A stretch of 64,000 nucleotides of DNA from Chara braunii (taxonomy: Eukaryota; Streptophyta; Charophyceae; Charales; Characeae), in contig BFEA01000203.1 in NCBI GenBank assembly GCA_003427395.1, forward strand, positions 2,009,955-2,073,954. The letters run 5' to 3'. Both the position numbers and the translations under genes were made by a program. Positions 44,590-53,270 of this stretch are shown piece after piece. Each line of letters opens with the position of its first letter. Positions within the stretch are counted from its first letter, which is position 1. The notes under the pieces were generated by a model, which worked only from the letters and a program-made list of their open reading frames with translations, did not search any database and was not told the DNA's origin.

Positions 44590-44935
44590 ATGTAATTCTG
44601 CCAAAGGAGGCAGAATGGACAGAAACTGGGACCAAGATGGACTGGAAATGCGTGGCCTGCGGAATGGTGGATCTGGTGGTGAAGGGATCAAAGTGTGCAG
44701 CAATGGTGGATACACGGGCATAGATGAACATCATCAAGGAGGATGATGCACTCAGGTTTGGGTTGGAGATAGACTGCTCGGATTGCGGCATTCTGCATGG
44801 GGCCAATTGCAAGGCCGTATTTTGTGGAACGACGTCTAATGCACTTATCGAGATTGGGAAGGTAAAGGCCAGAGCTTGCTTCTTCGTCATGCCGAACGTG
44901 GACCATAACATCAACTGTGCGGATCGGATCTAAGG
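44590..44935 (+). pseudogene. Retropepsin-like aspartic protease, inactive
   Basis: The frame reads AEWTETGTKMDWKCVACGMV, then VKGSKCAAMVDTRA and a stop at 44721-44723, then MNIIKEDDALRFGLEIDCSD to a block ending ARACFFVMPNVDHNI. Retroelement proteases have a catalytic D-T/S-G-A motif followed by a conserved N-I/V-I; here the motif is DTRA at 44709-44720, so the glycine is changed and the next codon is a stop. The C-terminal half, including the position of the usual hydrophobic-G motif, stops at 44932. Reverse transcriptase and integrase are missing, so the element is truncated on both sides. Confidence 0.7.
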
Positions 44936-44939
44936 GACA

Positions 44940-45835
44940 AGTCAAAATCCATATCCCTCATTAGTTGTTAGGTGGTAGTCCCCTGTGTCAACTACTGGAT
45001 CCCACATACATATGCAGGGTCATCATGGAAAAATGGGGAGAGTACCGCCTCAATACACCAGGCACCACGGTACCGCCACCGGGGTTGACTCCAGACCTGG
45101 TAGTGCCGCATGGGCCACAACTTTTCGACGACAGTCCCGCAACAATTCCACTTATACAAATGAGGCTCCAACGAAATGTCGTTTGATCCAGGTCCAAGCT
45201 TGGCCAGCAAGCGCACGACTACGGCTTTGCACAAACTTTACTGAATTGCTTGTTAATATTTTTTTTAATATTATTTTTCGCTCGGAACTGGGTGAATCTT
45301 CTACAAATAAAATATTAAAATAAAAGTAAGACAAAATCAGCAGCCGGTTTCCCCAATCCCACTCCGAGTGGTTCAGGTCGTTGAACCCCCTCCTTTTGCC
45401 ACCAAGTATGTCGATAAGGACTGGTTCAGGAGCAAGCTAACCGTAGGGTGTGCATGGCACACCTCGAAGGGCCGGGACACCGCGTCCTCTGACAGCGTCT
45501 CATCAAGTCAAAATTGAGGCAGTCTGACTTCCTTGTTGGCTGCATCGAGGTTATTGTCGACGCCAACTCCCTTGTTGGCAGTTCGGTATAGTACTTTACC
45601 CATTGAGTCCGACCTGAGGTGGTCGGTTTTTATCTTAATGTTGTGACACTATAATTGGATGTACTCTCTTATCGACTAGTGGTCGATTCTTTTCGATAAA
45701 GTTAAAGTTGAGCTATGTAACCTCTTCTTCCAAATTATGTGTCTAAGGGACTAGGATTGAGTTGTGGGTTTCCCGCTTGGTTGGGACTGTCCTAGTAGAC
45801 CGACGTGCTTTTCGTACTTAGTAGGTCAACGCCCT
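44940..45835. other. Unidentified; AT-rich relic
   Basis: No recognisable domain follows the protease. A short frame (44965-45186) reads through YICRVIMEKWGEYRLNTPGT but matches nothing I know. The region 45235-45340 is AT-rich. Confidence 0.35.
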
Positions 45836-45839
45836 AGGG

Positions 45840-46110
45840 AATGGACGATGTTTGGGTTCAGACGGCATGTTAACCACGCCTACCTATACTTCAGCGAAAC
45901 GAGCAAACGCCGTAGACTTACCTACCTTTGCAATCGCATTTAAAAGTTTTCGCATATGGGTCAGTAGCTTAGTAGGGATACACCCCTAAGGGTGGTGGCA
46001 ACCCCTTAGGAAAGGTAGGTTGTGCCCCGTGGGAACCTATCCTGTCATAGCGGATCGTGGGAAGTACAGTTGGCACACCCAGCTAGAGTAGCAAGGTGAC
46101 GACGCGACCC
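45840..46110 (+). repeat. Decayed LTR-end fragment of the giant-LTR family
   Basis: It aligns over about 230 bases with the GC-rich end of the LTRs (for example 38459-38680): CAGCGAAACGAG, TTTGCAATCGCAT, TTCGCATATGGGTCAGTAGCT, AGTAGGGATACACCC, and CCTATCCTGTCATAG. The last 80 bases before CGACA are lost and no primer site follows. Confidence 0.7.
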
Positions 46111-46119
46111 CACTCGGGA

Positions 46120-46935
46120 GGACTTTCTCCTTTAATGGAAAAGGTGAGAGTCGATACTCTGCACGATGCTTGTTCTTGAAGAGTCTGCAATCGAGACCGT
46201 TGTGTGTGGTCAACTCACTGGCATTAGGATCAAGCCAGCTCGATGGGCGTTGTCACCTGACCGAGGTTACGACCAGGTTGAGCAAAGGGTAGGGGGTGAA
46301 CGACAACGAAGAGGAATAACAAACAACGATTGAGTGTGGAGGCAACGAGCGTGAGCGCGCGGGAAGAATGAGAGAAAGAGAGGTTGTGAGAGGGAAGAAG
46401 GCAGAAATATACGTCCTTGTTTGTGATGATGATGATGTATCTCCTAATGGTGTGGCAAAAGACTTTGTCACATTTGGTGAGGAGGGGGATCATTGTCGTG
46501 GGTATCTGCCATCATCTTTGGCCCCATATTGCTCTCCATCATTGTTGTGATCGTGTCGCTTGCCTTTGTTACCATCGTAATCCTTGCGACCGTGCTCGTC
46601 ATCTATGTCGGGGCCACGTGCTCCATCTTCGCGGCATGACTCGCGGTCCCGATCTCGATGTTGGTCGTCCTTGCGAGGGGAGTTGCTGCCCTCATGCTCA
46701 GCGTGATCGCCGCCATCTAGTCCTATTCGTAGCTATGCTCGGTCGTAGTCCTCATCAAGTTTCTTCTCGCGCTCATCTCAACGATCTCGATTGTCCTTCA
46801 TCGTGGCGATTGCGGGATACGTAGGGGAAACATTTGAGCTTGTTGTTTGGATGCATCTCCCCGCATTTTGAAGGAAGGATCACCCCTCGTTGACTGCCCA
46901 GTTGATACCGTGCAGCACAGCGGAGTGGAGGAACA
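46120..46935. other. No gene recognised
   Basis: Short frames on both strands only. A cysteine/histidine-rich frame at 46417-46824 looks like a shadow of repeated CGTCATC-like triplets and is not supported. Confidence 0.4.
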
Positions 46936-46939
46936 CTTA

Positions 46940-48747
46940 GCGTCGAATTGGCGATGTTGGATGAACTAAAAGTCGAACTCGGTGCCAAGCCGCACGTTAA
47001 CTTGGTGAAAACATTGGTAGCGTATCGAGCTATTTTTATAGTTTCAAGGAGTTATATTATTTTAGAATAGAAAACACTTTGACAATCCACCTTGTACAGT
47101 ACAGGAGAGATGCTGCCAAGATTTTCCTTAATTTCTTATATCAATCAGAGATAGGTTTAAACTTAGTCTTTTAAGGAGTTGGAGTGAGTTGTGATAAGGG
47201 GTTTTATTCTCGATACACTTAAATATAACTTTAAATATTGTCTTGTGTTGTGTTACAATTCCTCCTTGTTCATTTTGATTCAAGGTTTAACTAGTTTCAG
47301 CCTGATCCTGCGAGGACCAACATCTTCTATTGTCATTGATAACAGGTTGGTTGTCGATTGTCGGTTTCCGACTGAACTCAAACTCATTCTCACATTTCAA
47401 CCTAAGGCCTTAGCCCTTGTGGGTTGAATTATTTCTTTGAGTTTTTACCCATATTTTTAGTAAATGATTATTTAAAAATAACAGAGTGATTTCTTTTGGA
47501 AGGTTGGACAAAGGTTGGGGCTTGTGTGAATAACGCAAGGGGTGTGAGTGCAGAGAGTGAGTGGTTAAAGTTGACCTTGTGTGGTATGCGGTCTGTCGAT
47601 GTTGAATTCTTGTGTGATTTGCAGGTATGTTGTGATTTTGGAATCAGATTTTGACTTGTCTGCGATCATGTGCATATTTGGAAGGAAGTCACACTGTGAT
47701 TGTGAGTGATCGCCTCATGTTTAATAATCCCATCATACTTACACCCTCTGTATTCGCTCGATCTGCCTTGACCATGTGCGAGGGATGAGCGATATTGGAA
47801 CGAGAGAAAAAATAAATTTCCTTTGATTTTGCTTATTAAGTTTTTATAGTTCGACGTTGAGGTCTGTGGTTGTCAAAGTCAATTTGAAACCCTTGACCTG
47901 TTCCCAGGCCTCCGAAGATGAAACCTCATCCCGAAAGTCATGGGTGTTTCCTCGTCACAAAGAGCCGAAGCCCGCCTACCGCTCCTCTCCGCAGGGTGCA
48001 GAAGAGGGTAGGACACGAAATCAGATTCATGATTGTCTATCGTCATGAGGATAATCCCTTGAGACGCGAGTCAGTCGACACTTTAATGTTGAAAGTGACC
48101 CTCAAGATCACAGAGGACCTCATCGTTATGGGTACCACATAGTACGCCATGGTTGCGATCGCTTGTGTATTCATGCATGGTCGGTCTGTATGATAAAAAC
48201 TTAAATTGTCGCGCTATTTATCTAGAGTCTCGCGCGCGACGCCTACTTACCATGTTGCCGAAAGGTTATAGGTCGAAAGTGAATAAGTGACTAGGCGTTA
48301 TTAGCGTACGAAGCTTGGTTTTATTTTGTGAGTGTATCGTATGGTTAGATAGGTCGTCCTAGTCAACCGACATAGGACCGTGCTTGAGAGATCATCCCCT
48401 AGAGCGTTGGTTCACACAAAGGTCTAATTAAGGCGTTCGACTGTGCGTACTCTCTATATGCTATAGCGGACAAGAAATGCCCTCCGTTGAGCCACCTCTG
48501 CGGTTGCACTCGAGAAACCTTCACACGTGGTTCAGTAGCTTGGCGGGAATACGCCTACCTAGGGAGGTGACAACTCCCGCATGTAGAGATAAGTTGTCCC
48601 TCGCGTGACCTTCGTTCTGTCGTAGGAATTCACGAGAGGTACGACTAGCGCACTCGGTCGGAGCGGCAAACACTTTGTGGAAAAGTCTCGCAAAATCCTG
48701 CGTGACACGACCGAGAGGGTCTTGCTGCAGCAACAATGCGCTCGACA
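46940..48747 (+). mobile_element. Internally deleted giant LTR
   Basis: The first 50 bases (46940-46990) align with 22575-22625 of the 5' LTR (TTGGATGAACTAAAAGTCGA). From about 47030 the sequence aligns with about 26250 to the LTR end, through GATGCTGCCAAGATTTTCC, GATAACAGGT and the GC-rich end, finishing CAATGCGCTCGACA at 48747. The hairpin array between these points is deleted. It is followed by a primer site and internal domain, so it was a 5' LTR. Confidence 0.75.
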
Positions 48748-48749
48748 AG

Positions 48750-48767
48750 TGGCGCTGTTGTCATGGA
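48750..48767 (+). promoter_or_regulatory. Primer-binding site, tRNA-Asp type (decayed)
   Basis: TGGCGCTGTTGTCATGGA, three changes from the plant tRNA-Asp primer site, lies 2 bases after the LTR end. Confidence 0.75.
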
Positions 48768-49640
48768 TCTCGGCTACGTACTGGGGTCCTTAGTGAACGA
48801 ACCCTGTTTAGAGGCCGATTGATGATGTAGGCACAACGATAAATTTAATTATTTGATGAGACTAATTTTGTTAAAGAAGGGGTTGTAAGTCTTATGATTT
48901 GTCTAGATTGCGTAAGAACCATGGCGTGTGAGATAAAATCGCATGTGTGTCTTGACACCCATAGTGGCAGCTGCAGTTAGAAATTTGTGGATCCTTATGT
49001 GATACAATATTAATTTTTGGGCAATGATACGTGTATGATACCGTTGGGGCGGGTTGTTAGACGCATCAGTAAAGTTTTGAATGCCCATGTACTCGAGCAA
49101 GATTATTTGGTACTTGATACAACCACTAAGCTACCTAAGTTATCATGACAATGTCAAGCTACGCTCGTGTTGGGGAGTAGCCGTATTAAAGGCTAAAATC
49201 TAACCTTCCAACATCGATGTTTTCTTGATATACTAAGTCGAAGTTTCTAAGGAATGAGTGAGTTTTGATTTGATGGGTTAACATTTTTTTTCAACGTTGT
49301 GTGGATAGTACGAAAATGAAGTGTTTTAGTAAAACGTACCTTGGCATGTAAGATGGTAGTCGTAGTTAGCGCTTATCAAATGTTCATACTTGAAGGGTTT
49401 AAAACATTGCTCTACCTGTCTGATGCAACTAAGGTTTAGTGAGGTGGTACTAGTATAGCCGAGCAAACTAATTTGAAGAAACAAATCCCATAAGAGCTTA
49501 TTATGATCACTAAAGTCATCAAAGTCGTCTTGACAGTGTTGCAGAGGCGTATGTGCTAGGAATGAATATGGAGATAAGGAAGGTATTACCCCCCTCTTTT
49601 AAGGAGAGGGTCATATCCCTAAGCATGGTCAAAAGTTAGG
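48768..49640 (+). other. Internal-domain remnant of a giant-LTR element
   Basis: The segment is colinear with the internal domain at 27907-28680: GGGGTCCTTAG, GATTGATGAT, a GTGGCAGCTG block, TTGGTACTT, and CTCTTTTAAGGAG near its end. It carries no open frame of note. The rest of the internal domain and the 3' LTR are missing. Confidence 0.65.
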
Positions 49641-49656
49641 AGAGAAATGAAATTAG

Positions 49657-49885
49657 GGTTTGGGGTCAAATTTTGTGTTTTTTTGTTTATTGTTTTTTTG
49701 CCTATTTTTGTTTTGGTAGGTTACTATGTGCCAAATTTTGTATCATTGAGCGATTGGAATTTAAGGTTTGAAGGTCAAATTTTCTATTTTTTTTTCGTTT
49801 TTTGCCTTGTTTGTTGTTGTGGTTTAAGAATACTGTGTGCCAAATTTGGTATCATTTGGGCGATTAGAATTTCCTCTTATGATAT
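49657..49885 (+). repeat. Tandem duplication, about 115-bp unit, 2 copies
   Basis: Both units contain GGTCAAATTTT, a T-rich tract, TGCC, TTTG, TGTGCCAAATTTNGTATCAT and GCGATTNGAATTT. They create a phenylalanine-rich open frame (49647-49910) that is not a gene. Confidence 0.8.
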
Positions 49886-50159
49886 TTCTGAAATGTTTCA
49901 AAATTATTGAAATTTGAATGATGAGAAAATTTTTTGAAAATGCACTTTTGCTTTGTTGTTTTATAGGTCTTCTTAGTTTATTTTGCATTTTATTTTTAAA
50001 GAGTGGGTATTAACTCCACTCTATGAATTAGTGGCAAGTTTGGTTAATATGACGTTAGAGTTTTCAAACTTCTCATGCCATCTATAACAAAACCCAAGGG
50101 TCATTTGTAACATGTTGCTCTGAGCAAGTGTGTGACTCCCCTCATTCAAGACCATTGTT

Positions 50160-51560
50160 GGACCAAGTGTGCCTACCATGGAGCAAGCAGTGGTGGTTGA
50201 CAAGTTCAAGTCCATGCATGCGCACATGGATCACACCGGAGTAACGATCCTCATGAATGGTAGGATGTCGCGAAACGGTAAGCTGATTGTGAAATTCCTT
50301 ATGGGTTTGGGTAATGTGTTCTTGTTCAGGATCGTTTGCAAGGATGCATCGGACGAGGATACACATGGTGTGTTGACGGATCAACATTTTCGACGATTCA
50401 AGCATTAAGAAGATGAACGTCATTCGCATGAACTTCACTTTGGTGTATATGGATGCTGGTCAATTATTAGCCCACCAGGTGGATCGTCCGGAGATTAGTC
50501 GCATTCCTTGGCTTCACTGTTTTGTCCATGTTTGCATCTGGGTGTTGTCAGACTTTGGCAAGGGTCCTAAGTGGGCAGCTAACACTCGGTGAGGATGAGA
50601 GCAGTGGTTCACTTCATCAGATGGCACGGAACAACTCTTGCATGTTTCCCCTCAACATAGTATAGACACAAAGTGTGCCCCCACTCGTGGCAAGGGGAGG
50701 CAGTTGTTATACCCGGCGCACACCAGGTTTGCGACGAACTACCTTAGATTACCAACTACCTTATGATAAAGAGGTTGGTGGACTGGCATGCTGCCATAAA
50801 GAGCATGATGATCATAGACAAGTGGGTATGCAGTCTTTAGGAGTGCAATCTCCCACAGCAGGTGCAGTGGGTCAGGGTAAAAGTTCAGAATGCGGCGTAT
50901 TGGGAGGACGGAATCGAGTCAGGCAGAGGCATGCGTCCCATTATTGAGCTTCTGAAACAGGTGGATCAAGGTGGTTTGACGATGTCTGCGCGTTCCAGTA
51001 GGTGACATAGTAGGTTGAGGAGGTCAACAAGATGAGATTGAGGCATCCTGAGCGCCACGGAGGGGTCCTTGATGTTGCTCAGTCGAGAACCATTCACTTG
51101 GCACACATGCGGCTGTCCACATCCTGAAACCCAAGAGGCGGGATTCGTGTATTCTTACTCCCCCTAAAGGTCCGCCCAGAAGACGTTGGCAGGCATGGCC
51201 ACCGAGTATTTTTTGAGCCAGATTAGGTTCGACAAGTAAGGGGAGTTGTGCAGGGCTGCAGCAGCAAATGAGAGATTTTCACCATTGAGGAGGGTGTTGC
51301 AATTGGGGTGGATCATTAGTGGCATCAAGAAGCTACAAGAGATTGTCGTCCATCTGATTTGCATATGGACAATTGGCATCCCATGAGATCATCAATGCAA
51401 AACGACAAAATGAGATTGGCTTTTCCGAGCTCACTTGGCTGGTTGAGATTGACACAAATCTCAAACTAGCGCAGCATCGAGATAGACATGTTGCCATGGA
51501 GAGACGAGGAGGAGGGGCCGAACCTTCGGGAGATGCAGGTCACCAGTGCTTGGCCTGCCG
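50160..51560 (+). pseudogene. hAT-type transposase (DUF659 and hATC domains), decayed
   Basis: hAT transposases cut and paste DNA in the nucleus. Blocks in the right order are visible in shifting frames: TGVTILMNGRMSRNGKLIVK (50245-50305), the DUF659 start; AGQLLAHQVDRPEISRIPWL then HCFVHVCIWVLSDFGK (50455-50570); RAVVHFIRWHGTTLACF (about 50600-50650); LLYPAHTRFATNYL (about 50705-50747), the typical TRFATN block; KKLQEIVVHLICIWT (about 51330-51374); and NAKRQNEIGFSELTWLVEID then TNLKLAQ (51391-51471), the C-terminal dimerisation region. Several frameshifts and stops and a poorly recognisable part at 50760-51300 show it is dead. No BED zinc finger or terminal repeats were found. Confidence 0.75.
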
Positions 51561-51659
51561 GGACATTGACCAACATTAAGATTAGGAGAAACATGAGGAA
51601 GATGCAGAGAGATTCATTAACATGACAGCCCCCAACACTGGGGTCTGTTTTCCACAGTG

Positions 51660-51766
51660 TTGTCACGCGGGGATCCCCGGGGCCCAAGCCGGGGTGGGGG
51701 TTTCACCCCCGCACCCACCCAACGAGAATCCCCGACCCCCGGCCCCTCCAAATCACCCTCGCACCC
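51660..51766. repeat. CCCCG-rich low-complexity DNA, left of gap
   Basis: Sharp switch to GC-rich sequence dominated by CCCCG, CCCGG and CCCCCGACC words, running into the N gap. It does not resemble the DNA on either side. Confidence 0.8.
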
Positions 51767-52310
51767 NNNNNNNNNNNNNNNNNNNNNNNNNNNNNNNNNN
51801 NNNNNNNNNNNNNNNNNNNNNNNNNNNNNNNNNNNNNNNNNNNNNNNNNNNNNNNNNNNNNNNNNNNNNNNNNNNNNNNNNNNNNNNNNNNNNNNNNNNN
51901 NNNNNNNNNNNNNNNNNNNNNNNNNNNNNNNNNNNNNNNNNNNNNNNNNNNNNNNNNNNNNNNNNNNNNNNNNNNNNNNNNNNNNNNNNNNNNNNNNNNN
52001 NNNNNNNNNNNNNNNNNNNNNNNNNNNNNNNNNNNNNNNNNNNNNNNNNNNNNNNNNNNNNNNNNNNNNNNNNNNNNNNNNNNNNNNNNNNNNNNNNNNN
52101 NNNNNNNNNNNNNNNNNNNNNNNNNNNNNNNNNNNNNNNNNNNNNNNNNNNNNNNNNNNNNNNNNNNNNNNNNNNNNNNNNNNNNNNNNNNNNNNNNNNN
52201 NNNNNNNNNNNNNNNNNNNNNNNNNNNNNNNNNNNNNNNNNNNNNNNNNNNNNNNNNNNNNNNNNNNNNNNNNNNNNNNNNNNNNNNNNNNNNNNNNNNN
52301 NNNNNNNNNN
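51767..52310. other. Assembly gap (544 N)
   Basis: Run of N inside CCCCG-rich DNA; the gap is probably a long GC-rich tandem repeat that could not be assembled. Confidence 0.99.
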
Positions 52311-52546
52311 CCCGCCCCCGCTCCCAGCCATCCCCGGCCCCGCACCCCGCTCAGCCCCGGCCCCGGCCCCACGCTGAGGGCCACCCCAGGCTCACTAGGG
52401 ATGGGTGTAGCCCCGAGGGAGGGCCGAGGTGGGGCCAAAACTGCATTTTTGCAGTTCGGCCCAGGGGGTGCAAACTGCCGCTGCGCACCAACTGTTTTGT
52501 TTTTTTTTTTCTGATTTTTTTTTTTTTTTTTTTTTGGGGGGCTCTT
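52311..52546. repeat. CCCCGGCC-rich DNA and long T tracts, right of gap
   Basis: 52311-52380 continues the GC-rich repeat (CCCCGGCCCCG words). 52425-52495 contains GGCCAAAACTGCATTTTTGCAGTTCGGCC, a palindrome with CTGCA/TGCAG arms at about 52439-52460. Two T tracts (52499-52511 and about 52515-52535) followed by GGGGGG lead directly into the mitochondrial segment. Confidence 0.75.
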
Positions 52547-52670
52547 CAGATAAGAATTGAGTCACCAACCTTTTGATCTCGACAGCATCTGCTCTGGATC
52601 CTGCTGTTATGATAATAACAAAATCATCAGCATATCTTACATAGAAGAGTCTTTTGAAACCCGGATCCAT
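52547..52670 (-). pseudogene. Group II intron maturase / reverse transcriptase fragment
   Basis: The minus strand reads MDPGFKRLFYVRYADDFVII, then TAGSRADAVEIKRLVTQFL and SEE before the sequence breaks into the C/A homopolymer tract at 52546. YADD is the catalytic reverse-transcriptase motif, and DPxFKRLxYVRYADDF is typical of mitochondrial group II intron ORFs. Both the N-terminal RT part and the maturase X domain are missing. Confidence 0.85.
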
Positions 52671-52737
52671 TGGATCTGATGAAGTCTTCCATAGGGTTCG
52701 CCGGTTGCCGGTTTTTGTCGTTTGAAGGAGCGAAGCA

Positions 52738-52890
52738 ATGAGTATGAGTTCTCAAAAGCATCCTTATCATTTAGTTGATCCAAGTCCATGGCCTATTTTT
52801 GGTTCACTGGGAGCTTTGGCAAGTACCATTGGTGGTGTTATGTACATGCATTCTTATACAGGAGGTACGCTGTGCCTTAGTTTAGGTTTA
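52738..52890 (+). pseudogene. cox3: cox3 5' fragment (cytochrome c oxidase subunit III)
   Basis: From the ATG at 52738 the frame reads [20 protein letters not shown], then [20 protein letters not shown] and [11 protein letters not shown] before a stop at about 52889. This is the conserved N-terminus of mitochondrial COX3, including HLVDPSPWP, about 50 of roughly 265 residues. The junction to the rps2 piece cuts the first membrane region. The sequence is uninterrupted but cannot make a functional protein. Confidence 0.9.
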
Positions 52891-53075
52891 TGACATGTTT
52901 CTTTTGCCATTTTCTGAATTATTTGATTGTTTTGTGGATTAGTATTTACAAATAATATATGACCATTTGAACGAATTATATACTCAATGAAATTACAAGC
53001 TCTTCGTAAATAAAGAAGTGTTCTTTCTAAATCAATAATAGCGATTTCATTTCGTAATCCGTACAGATATGGCTG
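52888..53075 (-). pseudogene. rps2: rps2 fragment (mitochondrial ribosomal protein S2)
   Basis: The minus strand reads PYLYGLRNEIAIIDLERTLL, then YLRRACNFIEYIIRSNGHIL, FVNTNPQNNQIIQKMAKE. This matches the plant mitochondrial S2 pattern (YLYG-R-N--IIDLE-TL, then G-LL-VNTNP). About 60 residues are present without frameshift; both ends are missing. Confidence 0.85.
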
Positions 53076-53078
53076 AAA

Positions 53079-53266
53079 GTCTGAACCAACACCGTGCAAC
53101 CTTGCTCATGTCGTACAATGACGAGGTTGAGTACAATCCTCCGTCTGAACCCAATATCACAGATGAGATGGTGGAGCCCTAGACGGACCCAGAGGATTTG
53201 GGTCCAACGGAGATGTTTCTGAGCTAGTTGTGGCGGAAGGTGCTGAGGAGACACCATTTTGTGAGG
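53079..53266 (+). pseudogene. Coding remnant split by the third giant LTR (left part)
   Basis: The frame reads SLNQHRATLLMSYNDEVEYN, PPSEPNITDEMVEP, a stop, then TDPEDLG; a frame change gives GDVSELVVAEGAEETPFCED at the LTR. When the LTR and one target duplication are ignored, this last frame continues past the insertion as AIAKQTIAQRSLSGEAHSEP (62256 onward). It could be the tail of the hAT gene or another transposon gene; no domain was recognised. Confidence 0.45.
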
Positions 53267-53270
53267 ACGC
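53267..53270. repeat. Target-site duplication ACGC (left)
   Basis: Exact match to 62256-62259 at the other end of the LTR. Confidence 0.8.

Larger units (their letters stand above)
52547..53078. other. Nuclear copy of mitochondrial DNA (NUMT), rearranged
   Basis: Three plant-type mitochondrial pieces lie back to back: a group II intron maturase fragment (minus), the start of cox3 (plus) and part of rps2 (minus). The pieces abut within a few bases, so the insert is a mosaic. Codon-level conservation is high in all three, which suggests recent transfer. It separates the hAT relic from the acidic coding remnant. Confidence 0.85.

Noticed and set aside
49647-49910. Phenylalanine-rich, membrane-protein-like ORF
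   Set aside because: It is produced by T-rich DNA in a two-copy tandem duplication within AT-rich sequence.
51617-52514. Long ORFs of 190-285 codons
   Set aside because: They are read through the 544-N gap and have no sequence content.
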